Positions 1-12,800 of a DNA stretch of 64,000 bases are shown here, piece by piece. Position numbers and translations under genes: made by a program. Source of the stretch: Micromonospora chokoriensis (lineage in GTDB: Bacteria; Actinomycetota; Actinomycetes; Mycobacteriales; Micromonosporaceae); assembly GCF_900091505.1 (NCBI RefSeq), contig NZ_LT607409.1, forward strand, positions 5,332,001-5,396,000, written 5' to 3'. Under the pieces are notes generated by a model, which saw only the letters and a list, made by a program, of their open reading frames with translations, was not told the origin of the DNA and ran no database searches. The stretch's first letter is position 1. The number at the start of each line of letters is the position of its first letter.

Positions 1-1770
1 GTCCAGGTGCCGGTCCAGCTCGACGCAGGCCGCGTCGAACGCCTCCGCGTAACGCGGGAACGTGTCGTAGAGAGCCAATCCCATGCCGGGACGCTGCGAA
101 CCCTGACCGGAGAACACGAACGCCGTCCTGCCGCGCACCACCGACCCGACCACGGGACCGGGCTCACCGGCGGCGAGGGCCACCAGGTCGTCCGGGCCGA
201 ACACGACCGCCCGGTGCGGATGCGCCGTACGGTGTGCGGCCAGGGTGAACCCCACGTCCACCGCGTCGGCGGCCACCGACGCCAGCCGAGCGGCCTGCCC
301 GCGCAGCGCCTCCGGTGAGCGAGCCGACAGCACCCACGGCACCGGGGCGGGAACCACGGCCTCGCTGCGAGGCAGCACCTCGACGGTCGGTGGCTCTTCG
401 AGGATGACGTGCGCGTTCGTACCGGAGACCCCGAACGAGGAGACACCCGCGCGACGCGGGCCGGGGCGCTGCGGCCACGCCTGGTTGTCGGCGGCGATGC
501 GGACCGCGCCGGCCGCCCAGTCGACGTGCGTGGACGGCTGGTCGGCGTGCAGGCTGCGCGGGATCCGGCCGTGGCGCATCGCCTCGACCATCTTGATGAT
601 CCCGGCGACGCCGGCGGCGGCCTGGGTGTGGCCGATGTTCGACTTGATCGACCCCAGCCACAGTGGCTGGTCGGCGGGCCGGTCCTGGCCGTAGGTGGCG
701 AGCAGCGCCTGCGCCTCGATCGGGTCGCCCAACGTGGTGCCGGTGCCGTGCGCCTCGACGGCGTCGACGTCGGCGGTGGTGAGGCCGGCGTTGCTCAGCG
801 CGGCCCGGATGACGCGTTGCTGGGACGGCCCGTTCGGGGCGGTCAGCCCGTTCGACGCGCCGTCGGAGTTGACAGCGCTCCCCCGCACCACGGCGAGCAC
901 GGGGTGGCCGTTGCGGACCGCGTCGGAGAGCCGTTCGACGAGCAGCATGCCGACGCCCTCACCCCAGCCGGTCCCGTCGGCGTCGTCGGAGAACGGCTTG
1001 CAGCGTCCGTCCGGGGCGAGGCCGCGCTGGCGGGAGAAGGCCAGGAACGCCCCCGGGGTGGCCATCACCGTGACGCCGCCGGCCAGTGCCAGGTCGCACT
1101 CCCCCTGCCGTAGCGCCTGAGCGGCCAGGTGCAGGGCGACGAGGGACGACGAGCAGGCGGTGTCCACCGTGACGGCGGTGCCCTCGAGGCCGAACGTGTA
1201 CGCGATCCGCCCGGAGGCGATGCTGCCGGTGCTGCCGGTGCCGAGCGAACCCTCGGCGGAGTCGCCCAGCTCGCCGACCAGGGCGGCGTAGTCGTGGTAC
1301 ATCACGCCGGTGAAGACGCCAGTGCGGCTGCCCTTGAGGGTGGCCGGGTCGATGCCCGCCCGCTCGAACGTCTCCCAGGACGTCTCCAGCAGCAGGCGTT
1401 GCTGCGCGTCGGTGGCCAGCGCCTCCCGGGGTGAGATGCCGAAGAACGCGGCGTCGAAGTCGCCGGCCTCGTGCAGGAAGCCCCCGTGCCGGGTGTACGA
1501 CGTGCCGGGGTGGTCCGGGTCGGGGTGGTAGAGCTTCTCCACCTCCCAGCCCCGTTCGGCGGGGAACTCCCCGATCGCGTCGACACCCGAGTCGACGAGC
1601 TGCCACAGCGACTCCGGGGAGTCGACGCCACCGGGGAACCGGCAGCTCATGGCGATGATGGCGATCGGCTCGCGGTGCCGCGCCTCGGCTTCCTGCAACC
1701 GCTCGCTGGTCTCGTGCAGTTCGGCGGTGACGCGCTTGAGATATTCGCGGAGCCGATCTTCGTTCGCCAT
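1..1770 (-). CDS. Modular PKS, N-terminal part (PKS-D, module 10: docking-KS-partial AT)
   Basis: The 590 codons in view are the beginning of a type I polyketide synthase that continues past the left edge. The N-terminus (MANEDRLREYLKRVTAEL) is a coiled-coil docking domain of the class that receives chains from tails such as that of PKS-C. A complete extending ketosynthase follows, with active-site Cys near residue 205 in DTACSSSLVALH, plus EAHGTGT and SNIGHTQAAAG carrying the two catalytic His. After GVSGTNAHVILEE comes the start of an acyltransferase (FSGQGSQRPGMG), cut before its specificity motifs. Its opening resembles the malonyl-type ATs of neighbouring modules, so malonyl is likely but unproven. 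The ATG at 1770 is preceded by AGGTGA with 5-nt spacing and lies 34 nt after the PKS-C stop. It should act right after PKS-C. Confidence 0.95.
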   Translation of the reverse strand, partial: MANEDRLREYLKRVTAELHETSERLQEAEARHREPIAIIAMSCRFPGGVDSPESLWQLVDSGVDAIGEFPAERGWEVEKLYHPDPDHPGTSYTRHGGFLHEAGDFDAAFFGISPREALATDAQQRLLLETSWETFERAGIDPATLKGSRTGVFTGVMYHDYAALVGELGDSAEGSLGTGSTGSIASGRIAYTFGLEGTAVTVDTACSSSLVALHLAAQALRQGECDLALAGGVTVMATPGAFLAFSRQRGLAPDGRCKPFSDDADGTGWGEGVGMLLVERLSDAVRNGHPVLAVVRGSAVNSDGASNGLTAPNGPSQQRVIRAALSNAGLTTADVDAVEAHGTGTTLGDPIEAQALLATYGQDRPADQPLWLGSIKSNIGHTQAAAGVAGIIKMVEAMRHGRIPRSLHADQPSTHVDWAAGAVRIAADNQAWPQRPGPRRAGVSSFGVSGTNAHVILEEPPTVEVLPRSEAVVPAPVPWVLSARSPEALRGQAARLASVAADAVDVGFTLAAHRTAHPHRAVVFGPDDLVALAAGEPGPVVGSVVRGRTAFVFSGQGSQRPGMGLALYDTFPRYAEAFDAACVELDRHLD

Positions 1771-1804
1771 GGGAATCACCTGTCCGAGAGAGGGTGCGAG
1801 CCGG

Positions 1805-4800
1805 TCAGGACGCGCCGAGCCGGCGGTCGATGAACGCGAACAGCTCGTCGTCGCTGGCTTCGTCGAGCGTTTCGGTGACCGGCGCGGACGCCCCGGTCAC
1901 CTCGGCCCACTGGCCGGTGAGTGCCTTCAGCCGGGCCGCGACGCCGTCCCGCACGGCCAGTTCGGCGACCTCGTCCGGCCGCAGGGCGGTGAACGCCTGC
2001 TCCAGCCGGGCCAGGTCGTTGAGCAGTCGCGGGGTGCGGGCCGGGGCGAGCGTGCTCAGCAGATGGTCGGCGAGAGCGCGCGGCGTCGGGTAGTCGAAGG
2101 TGAGCGTCGCCGGCAGGCTGAGCCCGGTGGCGGCGTTGAGACCGTTGCGCAGTTCGACAGCCGCGAGCGAGGTGAACCCGAGGCCGGTGAACTCCAGGTC
2201 CGGGTCGACCGTGTGCGCTCCCCCGTCGCCGATCGTGGCGGCCACCTGGGTGAGGACGACGGTCAGCACCGCCTCGCTCCGGGCGGCCGGATCGGTCGAG
2301 GCGATCTGCTCGGCGAGCGTACGGTCGGGTCCGCGTCGGGTGGTGCGGCGCTTCGGCGCCTCCCGCAGCAGGCCGCGGAGCACCGCCGGCACGCTGGCCG
2401 GGGTGGCGCTCGGGTCGAGGCGCAGCGGCACCAGGGCCGGCTCGGCGGCGCCGAGGCTCAGGTCGAACGCGGTCAGGGCCTGCGCCTCGGTCATCGGCAG
2501 GACGCCGGTGCGGGCCATCCGGGCCAGGTCGGCGTCGGTGAGGGTGGCGGCCATGCCGGCGGCCCACGGCCCCCAGGCCAGCGAGGTGCCGGGCAGGCCG
2601 GCCCTTCTGCGGTACGCGGCGAGCGCGTCGAGGAACGTGTTGGCGGCCGCGTAGTTGCCCTGCCCCGGTCCGCCGACGACGCCGGCCGCCGAGGAGAACA
2701 ACACGAACGCGGTCAACTGCCGGTCCCGGGTCAGCTCGTGCAGGTGCCAGGCGGCCTCGGCCTTGGGGCGCAGGACGGTGGCGACGCGTTCCTCGGTCAG
2801 CGCGGTGACCACTCCGTCGTCGAGCATCCCGGCGAGGTGGACGACTGCGGTCAGGTCGGGGAGGCCGTCGAGCACCTCGGCCAGCGCGGTGCGGTCCGCG
2901 GCGTCGCAGGCGACCACTGTCGCGGTGGCTCCGGCGGCGGCCAGGTCACGGACGAGGGTGTCGGTGCCCGGGGCGTCCGGGCCCTGCCGGCTGAGCAGCA
3001 CCAAATCGGTGACGCCGTGGCGGGTGGCCAGGTGGCGGGCGACGACAGGGCCGAGTCCGCCGAGGCCGCCGGTGACCAGCACGGTGCCGGCGCCCAGTCC
3101 GGTGGTGTCGTCGCTGTTCGTCGCGTACGGCGTGAGGACGGGGGTGAAGACGCCGTCCACGCCGATGGCGATCTGGGACTGCTCGGCTGCCGCTGCGGCC
3201 CGGATCTCCGCCTCGCCGGTGCCGGGCTCGGCGTCGACGAGCGTGAACCGGCCGGGGTGCTCGGACTGGGCGGCGCGGACGAGACCCCAGACGGCGGCTC
3301 CGGAGAGGTGGGTGATGTCGCCGTGGGCGGCTCCGGCGGTGACCACCGTGAGGCGGGTGTCGGAGTCGACAGCCGACCGGAGGGCGGCGAGCGTGCGGGT
3401 GGTCGCGGTGCGCGTGGCGGTCACGGGGTCGGTGCCGTCCGCCGGGATCCGCAGGACGACGGTCTCGGGGTCGCCGGTGGCGGGTAGGTCGATCGGCGTC
3501 CAGGCGAGGCGGTGCAGCACCGACGGCGGCGTGTACGCCCGCAGCCGCAGGGCGGCCACCGAGACGACCGGGTCGCCGACGGCGTCGGCCAGTGTGACCT
3601 GGACGGCGTCGCCGACGCTGAGGCGGACCTGGGCGGCGGTGACGCCGGGCTGGTGGACGGTGACACCGGACCACGCGAAGGGCACCCTGGGCGCGCCGTC
3701 GCCGGTCCGGTCGTCGAGGCCGAGAGCGTGCAGGGCGGCGTCGAGCAGGGCCGGGTGGATGCCGTAGCCGTCGACGCTCACGTCGTCGGGGAGCACGACG
3801 TCGGCGTGCACCGTGCCGTCGGTGTCGCGCCAGGCGGTCCGGACGCCCTGGAACGCCGGCCCGTAGTCGAGGCCGCGCCGGAGCAGCTCGTCGTAGAGTC
3901 CGTCCACGTCCAGTGGTGCCGCGGCGGCCGAGCGGCCCACCGGGACGACCGGCGTCTGGTCGGGGGGTGTGAGGGTGCCGGTGGCGTGGGCGGTCCAGGT
4001 CGTACCGTCGGTGCTGGCGTGGATGGTGACCGGGCGGTGGCCGTCGTCGGAGGCCGGGCCGACCCGTACCTGGATCTGGGCACCTCCGTCGTCGAGGACG
4101 AGCGGGGCGGCGAGGACCAGGTCGTCCAGCCGGTCACCGGCGCCGGCCGCGAGCGCGGCCTCCACGAGCGCGGTGCCGGGGACCAGGAGGGCGCCGTCGA
4201 CCCGGTGGTCGGCGAGCCACGGCACTGTCGCGGCCGACCAGTGGCCGGTGAGGACGCGTTCCCCGCTCGCCTCGGCGAGGGTGACCGCGGTGTCGAACAG
4301 GGGGTGGCCGGTGCGGTTGCGGCGTGCGGCAGCCGGGCCGGTCGGCCAGTAACGGCGGTGCTGGAAGGCGTAGGTGGGCAGGTCGACCAGCCGCCCGCCC
4401 GGGTGGCAGGGCGTCCAGTCGACGGCGACGCCGCGCACGTAGGCCTGCGCGAGGGCGGTCAGCAGCGTGGTCGGCTGGTCCCGGTCAGGGCGTTGCACGG
4501 GTACGAACACCGCGTCCGCGACGCAGTCCGCACCCATCGCGGAGAGCACCCCGTCGGGACCGATCTCCACGAACGTGCTGACACCCAGGCCCTCCAGGGT
4601 GGTGATCCCGTCGGCGAAGCGGACCGCCTCGCGCACGTGCCGCACCCAGTACGCGGCGTCCTGGGTCTCGGCGATCTGCCCGGTCACGTTGGACACGATC
4701 GGGATGCGCGGCGTCTCGTAGGTCAACGTTTCGGCGACCGCGGCGAACTCGGCGAGCATCGGCTCCATCAACACCGAGTGGAAAGCATGGCTGACCCGGA

Positions 4801-6897
4801 GCTGCTTCGACTTCGTGAAGTGTCCGGCGACCGCGGTGACCTCGTCGGCGGCACCGGAGAGGACGACCGAACGCGGGCCGTTGATCGCCGCAACCGACAC
4901 CCCGTCGGTGAGCAGGGGCAGCACCTCGGCTTCGGTGGCGCGCACCGCGACCATCACTCCACCGGTCGGCAACGCCTGCATGAGCCGGCCTCGGGCGGTG
5001 ACCAACGTGGCCGCATCGGCCAGGGACAACACTCCGGCGACATGCGCGGCGGCGATCTCACCGATCGAATGACCGACCAGGTAGTCCGCTGTCACACCGA
5101 AGGACTCGACGAGGCGGAACAGCGCCACCTCGACGGCGAACAACGCGGACTGCGTGTAGACGGTCTGGTCCAGGTCGTCGCCGTCGGCGATCACCTCGCG
5201 GATCGGCCGGTCCAGGTGCCGGTCCAGCTCCGCGCAGGCCGCGTCGAACGCCTGCCCGTACACCGGGAACGCCTCGGCCAGGTCCAGGCCCATGCCGGGC
5301 CGTTGCGAGCCCTGGCCGGAGAAGACGAAGGCCAGCTTGCCGTCGACCACGTCACCGGTCACCAGACCCGCGTCGGTCCGGCCCTCGGCGAGCGCTTCGA
5401 GGGCGTCCGGGCCGAACACCACAGCCCGGTGCGGGAACGCGCCGCGCGTGGTGAGGGTGTGACCGACGTCGGCGGGGTCCAGCGCGGGGTGGGTCTCCAG
5501 GTGCGTCAGCAGCCGGGTGGCCTGGTCGCGGAGACCGTCGGTGGTGGTCGCGGTGAGCGGCCAGACGCTCGGCCCACCGCCCGGGTGCCGGGGTGCGGGG
5601 GTCGGTTCGGGGGCGGCTTCCAGGATGACGTGGGCGTTGGTGCCGGAGACGCCGAACGAGGACACGGCGGCGCGACGCGGGCGGCCCGGCACCGTCCACT
5701 GCCGTTCCTCGGTGAGCAGCGAGACCGCTCCGGCCGACCAGTCGATGTGCGGGGACGGGTCGTCGGCGTGCAGGGTGCGGGGCAGGACGCCGTGCCGCAT
5801 CGCCTCGATCATCTTGATGATGCCGGCGACCCCGGCGGCGGCCTGGGTGTGGCCCATGTTCGACTTGATCGAGCCGAGCCAGAGTGGCTGGTCGTCCGGG
5901 CGGTCCTGGCCGTAGGTGGCGAGCAGCGCCTGGGCTTCGATCGGGTCGCCGAGCACCGTGCCGGTGCCGTGTGCCTCGACGGTGTCGACGTCGGCGGTGC
6001 CCAGGCCGGCGCTGGCCAGCGCGGCGCGGATGACCCGCTGCTGGGCGGGGCCGTTGGGGGCGGTCAGGCCGTTGGACGCGCCGTCGGAGTTGACGGCGCT
6101 GCCCCGGATCACGGCGAGGATCGGGTGGCCGTTGCGGTGGGCGTCGGAGAGGCGTTCGACGACGAGCATGCCGACGCCCTCGGACCAGCCGGTGCCGTCC
6201 GCCCCGGCACCGAAGGACTTGCAGCGGCCGTCGGCGGAGAGGCCGCGTTGGCGGGAGAACTCGATGAAGGTGCCCGGGGTGGCCATCACGGTGACGCCAC
6301 CGGCGAGCGCCATGGTGCACTCGCCGTTGCGGATCGCCTGGACGGCCAGGTGCAGCGCCACCAGTGACGACGAGCAGGCGGTGTCCACGGTGAGCGCCGG
6401 GCCCTCCAGCCCGAAGGTGTACGCGACCCGGCCGGAGATGACGCTGCCCGCGTTGCCGATGCCGAGCAGGCCTTCGACGGCGTCGCCGTCGGGGTCGAGG
6501 CGGGACACGTAGTCGTGGTACATGACGCCGGCGAAGACGCCGGTGCGGCTGCCGCGTACGGTCGCCGGGTCGATGCCGGCCCGTTCGAAGGCCTCCCACG
6601 AGGTCTCCAGCAGCAGTCGCTGCTGGGGGTCGGTGGCGAGTGCCTCGCGCGGGCCGAGCCCGAAGAACGGGGCGTCGAAGTCGGCGGCGTCGGCGAGGAA
6701 CCCGCCGGAGCGGGTGTACGAGGTGCCGGGGTGGTCCGGGTCGGCGTGGTAGAGGCGGTCGACGTCCCAGCCCCGGTCGGCGGGGAAGTCGCCGATCGCG
6801 TCGCTGCCGGTCTCGACGAGTCGCCACAGGTCCTCGGGTGAGCTGATCCCGCCGGGGTAGCGGCAGGCCATCCCGACGATGGCGATCGGCTCGTCGG
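1805..6897 (-). other. PKS module 9: KS-AT(malonyl)-DH-KR(B)-ACP
   Basis: KS has DTACSSSLVALH. AT has GHSIGEIAAAH and HAFH (malonyl). DH has the catalytic HxxxGxxxxP motif (DHRVDGALLVPG) and HPALLDAALH with the partner Asp. KR has the B-type LDD signature (GMLDDGVV) with Ser, Tyr (GNYAAAN) and Lys (RPKAEAAWHL) present. Predicted outcome is an alkene, usually E after a B-type KR plus DH. The ACP motif reads GLGFTSLAAVEL: the residue before the phosphopantetheine Ser is Thr, not Asp. The module border is approximate. Confidence 0.88.
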
Positions 6898-9800
6898 GGT
6901 GGCCGGACGCGGCGACCTCCGAGGTGTCGGGGCCCTCGGCGCCGATCAGCGTCTCGTGCAGGTGGGCGGCGAGGGCTGCCGGGGTCGGGTGGTCGAAGAC
7001 GAGGGTGGCCGGCAGTCGCAGGCCGGTCGCGGCGTTCAGGCCGTTGCGGAGCTCGACGGCGGCGAGCGAGTCGAAACCGGTCTCCTGGAACGCCTTGCCG
7101 GGGGCGACCGCCTGCCCCGAGCCGTGGCCCAGCACGCTCGCGACGTGGGTGCGGACCAGGTCGAGGAGGGCTTCCCGTTGGTCGGCCGGACGCAGTGCCG
7201 CGAGTCGCTGGACCAGGGAGGCGTCGCCGGTGGCGGCCCGCGCGGCGCCCCGTCGCGTAGCCCGGATGAGGTTGCGCAGCAACGGGTGGACGGTGGCCGG
7301 CGCCTGACGGCCGGAGGTGAGCCGCAGGGGCACGACGGTGGTGTGGCGGCCGGCCGCGTCGAAGAGACCGAGACCGTCCTCGGGTGTGATCAGGGCGAGG
7401 CCGCCCCGGCTGAGTCGCTGGACCGCGTCCGGGTCCAGGTCGGCGGCCATCCCGGCGGCCCACGGCCCCCAGGCGAGCGACGAGGCCGGCAGGCCGGCCC
7501 GGTGGCGGAGGTCGGCGAGGGCGTCGAGGAAGGCGTTCGCGGCCGCGTAGTTGGCCTGTCCGGGGCTGCCGAGCAGGCCGGCGGCCGAGGAGAACGTCAC
7601 GAACGCGGTCAGCGGGTGCCCGGCGGTGAGGTCGTGCAGGTGCCAGGCGGCGTCGACCTTCGGCCGGAGCACCGCGGCGAGGCGTTCCGGGGTGAGCGCG
7701 GTGACCACACCGTCGTCGATCACCCCGGCGATGTGCAGGACCCCGGTCAGGCTGCCGACACCGGCGACGGCGGCGGCGAGGGAGTCGCGGTCGGCCAGGT
7801 CGCAGGCCAGGACGCTGCTTGTCGCGCCGAGTGCGGCGAGTTCCGCGGTCAGCTCGGCGGCCTCCGGGGCGTCCGGGCCACGGCGGCTGAGCAGCAGCAG
7901 GTCGGTGACGCCGTACCGGGTGACCAGGTGTCGGGTGAGCAGCCGGCCGAGGGTGCCGAACGCGCCGGTGACCACTACCGTGCCGGTGCCGAAGTCGTGC
8001 CCGTCGGCGGGTTCGGTGATCCGGGCCAGGCGGGGTGCGCGCAGCATGCCGTCGCGGACGGCGATCTGTTCCTCGCCGGTGGCGAGGACAGCGCCCAGGT
8101 GGTCGTCGCCGTCGGTGTCGACGAGGAGGAACCGGCCGGGGTTCTCGGTCTGGGCGCTGCGGACCAGACCCCAGACGGCCGCTCCGGCCAGGTCGGTGAC
8201 CGCGTCGTCGGGGCCGCCGGCGACCGCGCCGCGGGTGACGACCGCGAGTCGGACGTCCCGCTCGACGGCGTCGCGCAGCGCGGCCAGGACGGCGGTGGTG
8301 GTGGCATGGGTGGCGGTGACCGGGTCGCCGGTGGCGGCGGCGGGCACGCGCAGCACCTCGATTCCCGTGCGGTCGGCGGTGCCGGGTGCCTCGACCGGAA
8401 TCCAGTCAAGCCGGTGCAGGCCGTCGGTGCTGGCGGTGCGCTCGGCGTACCGGCGCAGCACCAGGGAGTCGGCGGTCAACAGGGTCCGCCCGAGGGTGTC
8501 GGTGAGGTGGACGCTGACGGCGTCGGTACCGGCGTCGGCCAGCCGCACCCGGGCGGTCACCGCGCCGGAGGCCCGCAGGGTGACGCCGGACCAGGCGAAC
8601 GGCACCCGGGCCTGACCGTCGTCGTCGCCCAGCACGCCGAGGCCGAGTGGGTGCAGGGCGGTGTCCAGCAACGCCGGGTGGACGCCGTACCGGCTGCCGT
8701 CCACTGTGGTAGGCAGCTCCACCTCGGCGTGGACGGCGCCGTCGGCGTCGAGCCAGGCCTGGCGCAGCCCGCGGAACGCGGGGCCGTAGTCGAGACCCCG
8801 ACGGCGCAGGGCGTCGTAGAGACCGGTGGTGTCGATCGCGTGGGCTCCGGCGGGTGGCCAGGTGGTCGGCGTGGCCTCGTCGAGGGTTCCGGCGGTGCTG
8901 AGGGTGCCGGTGGCGTGGGTGGTCCACCGGCTGCCGTCGGGGCTGGCGTGGACGGTGACGGTGCGGCGGCCGGAACCGTCGTCGGCGCCGGTGCGGACCT
9001 GGACCTCGATCCGTTGTTCGCCGAGGATCAGCGGGGCGGCCAGGACGAGGTCGTCGACGCGGTCACAGCCGACCTCGACGCCGGCGGCGAGGGCGAGTTC
9101 GAGCAGCGCGGTGCCGGGGACGACCACGTCACCGGCGACCTGGTGGTCGGTGAGCCACGGCAGGGCGGTCCGCGACCATCGGCCGGTGAAGATCCGTTCG
9201 TCGCTGTCGCCGGCGAGGGTGAGCATGCCGCCGAGCAGCGGGTGGTCGACGGCGTCGCCGTTGCCGGTCACCGTGGCGGCGGGCCAGTAGCGCTGGTGCT
9301 GGAAGGCGTAGGTGGGCAGGTCGATCACCCGGCCGCCGGTCAGGCACGGCGTCCAGTCGACCGCGACGCCACGCACGAAGACCTGCGCCAGGGCGGTGAG
9401 CAGCGTGGCCGGTTGGTCCCGGTCAGAGCGTTGCACGGGTACGAACACCGCGTCGGCGACGCAGTCCGCCCCCATCGCGGAGAGCACCCCGTCGGGACCG
9501 ATCTCCACGAACGTCGAGACACCCAGGCCCTCCAGGGTGGTGATCCCGTCGGCGAACCGCACCGCCTCGCGCACGTGCCGCACCCAGTAGCCGGCGTCCT
9601 GCGCCTCGGCGACCTGCCCGGACACGTTCGACACGATCGGAATACGCGGCGCGCCGTAGGAAAGCGTCGCCGCCACCTGGGCGAACTCGGCCAGCATCGG
9701 CTCCATCAACACCGAGTGGAACGCGTGACTGACCCGCAGCTGCTTCGACTTCTCGAAGTGCGCCGCCACCACCGTCACCTCGTCGGCCGCACCGGAGAGC

Positions 9801-12800
9801 ACCACCGAGCGGGGGCCGTTGATCGCGGCGATGCTCACCCTGTCGGTCAGCAGCGGCAGCACCTCCGCTTCGGTGGCCCGTACCGCGACCATGACCCCGC
9901 CGGTCGGGAGGGCCTGCATCAACCGACCCCGCGCGGTGACCAGCGCCGCCGCATCGGCCAGGGACAGGACACCCGCGACGTGCGCGGCAGCGATCTCACC
10001 GATCGAATGCCCCACCAGGAAGTCCGGCGTCACCCCGAACGACTCCACCAGTCGGAACAACGCGACCTCGACGGCGAACAACGCCGACTGCGTGTAGACG
10101 GTCTGATCCAGATCGTCACCCTCGGCGATCACCTCGCGGACCGGCCGGTCCAGATGCCGGTCCAGCTCGGCGCATGCCGCGTCGAACGCGTCCGCGTACA
10201 CCGGGAAGGCCTCGGCCAGGGCCAGGCCCATGCCCGGACGCTGCGAACCCTGACCGGAGAACACGAACGCGAGCGTGCCGTCGGACGTCTCGCCGGTCAC
10301 CAGGCCGGCATCGGTGCGGCCCCCGGCGAGCGCCTCCAGGGCGTCCGGCCCGAACGCCACAGCCCGGTGCGGGAAGCTGCCGCGTCGGGTGAGGGAGTGG
10401 CCCAGGTCTACCGGGTCCGCATCGAGGTACGGCAGCAGCCGCCCGGCCTGGGCGCTCAACGCGCCCGGCTCGGCGGCGCCGAGCGTCCACGGCACCGGAA
10501 GGACAGCCGGCGTCGGCGGCGCGGCCTGAGGTTGCGACGTCGGAGGCGCTTCCAGGATGGCGTGGGCGTTGGTGCCGCTGATGCCGAAGGAGGACACGGC
10601 GGCGCGGGCCGGACGGTCCACGTCGGGCCACGGCTGCGGCTCGGTGAGCAGCGACACCGCCCCGGAGGCCCAGTCGACGTGCGGGGTGGGTTCGTCCACG
10701 TGCAGCGTGCGGGGCAGCACCCGGTGCCGCATCGCCATGACCATCTTGATGATCCCGGCGACCCCGGCCGCCGCGACGGTGTGCCCGATGTTCGACTTGA
10801 CCGAGCCGAGCCAGAGCGGCCGACCGGTCGGACGGTCCTGCCCGTACGCGCTGAGCAGCGCCTGCGCCTCGATCGGGTCACCGAGCCGGGTGCCGGTGCC
10901 GTGTGCCTCGACCGCGTCCACGTCGGTCGGGCCGAGGCCGGCGTCGGCCAGTGCCGCCCGGATGACCCGCTGCTGGGCGGGGCCGTTGGGGGCGGTCAGA
11001 CCGTTCGACGCGCCGTCGGAGTTGACCGCCGTGCCGCGCACCACGGCGAGCACCCGGTGACCGTTGCGGACGGCGTCGGAGAGCCGCTCGACCAGGAGGA
11101 TGCCCGCGCCCTCGGACCAGCCGGTGCCGTCCGCGCCCGCCGCGAACGACTTGCAGCGGCCGTCGGCGGACAGGCCCCGCTGACGGGAGAACTCCACGAA
11201 CGCGTCCGGGCTGGCCATCACCGTGACGCCACCGGCCAGCGCGAGGGAGCACTCGCCGGACCGCAGTGAGCGGACCGCCAGGTGCAACGCCACCAGCGAC
11301 GACGAGCAGGCGGTGTCCACGGTGACCGCCGGGCCCTCCCAGCCGAGGGTGTACGCGATCCGCCCGGAGGTGACACTCGCCGCCGTGCCGGTGAGTCGGT
11401 ACCCCTCGACCCCGTCGGCGACCTGGTCACCGGTGCCGTAGCCGGAGAAGGACGCCCCGACGAAGACCCCCGCGGGTTCGCCACGCAGGCCGGCAGGGTC
11501 GATACCGGCCCGCTCGACCGCCTCCCACGCGGTCTCCATCAGCAGTCGCTGCTGCGGGTCCATGGCCAGCGCCTCGCGCGGTGAGATGCCGAAGAACGCC
11601 GCGTCGAAACCGGCGACGTCGGCGACGAACCCACCAGCACGGGTGTAGGAGGCGCCGGCCTGGTCCGGGTCGGGGTCGTAGAGGGCGTCCAGGTCCCAAC
11701 CACGGTCGGCGGGGAACCCGGCGATCGCGTCGGCGCCGGACTCGACGAGACGCCACAGGTCCTCGGGTGAGCCGACGTCGCCCGGGTAGCGGCAGGCCAT
11801 CCCGATGATGGCGATCGGCTCGTCGGGGGTGCCGGCAGACGGTGTCACGGTGTGCGCCGTGCGATCCGCGCCGGACAGCAGGGTGTCCAGTTCGGCGGCG
11901 AGGACGGCGGCGTACGGGTAGTCGAAGGCGACGGTGGTGGGCAGGCGCAGGCCGGTCGCGGCGGCGAGGCGGCTGCGCAGTTCCACAGCGGTCAGCGAGT
12001 CGAAGCCGAGTTCCCGGAAGGGGCGGTCGGCCGGGACGGCGTCGGCGGAGTCGTGACCGAGGACGGCGGCTGCCTCGCCGCGTACCAGGTGCAGCAGGTA
12101 CGCGCGGCGCTCCTCGACGGTACGCCCAGCCAGCAGGTCGGTGGCCGGACCGGTGGACTGTGGCTGCTCCGCGACGTCGGTGAGCAGCGGGCTGAGCAGG
12201 GGGCTGTGGCGTCGTACCGTGAAGGCGGGTCCGAAGCGTGACCAGTCCACGTCGGCGACCACCACCGTGGTGTCGCCGGCGGACACGGCGTGGGTCAGCG
12301 CGGCGATGGCGCGGGCGGGGTTCATCGCGGTGACGCCGCGCCGGGCGAGCTGGGCGGACACCTCGGCGTCGGCCATGCCGCCGCCGGCCCACGGACCCCA
12401 GGCGACGGCGGTGGCGGGGCGGCCCTGGGCGGCCCGGCGGGCGGCGAGGGCGTCGAGGTACGCGTTCGCAGCGGCGTATCCGCCCTGGTCCCCGCTGCCC
12501 CACACGCCCGCGATGGACGAGAAGAGCACGAAGGCGTCCAGGTCGTCGCCGAGGAGTTCGTCGAGGTGCCGGGCACCGAGCACCTTCGCGGCGCCGAGTT
12601 CACCGATCTCGGTGGGGTCCAGCCCGGCCAGTGGGGTCAGGTGGGCGACGCCGGCGGTGTGCACGACCGAGCGGACCGGGGTGCCGTCGGCGCGGAGCGT
12701 CGCGATCAGGGCGGCGAGGGCGTCGCGGTCGGTGACGTCGCAGGCTGCGGCGGTGATGCGGCAGCCGGTCCCGGCCAGCTCGGCGGTCAGGGCGTCCAGG

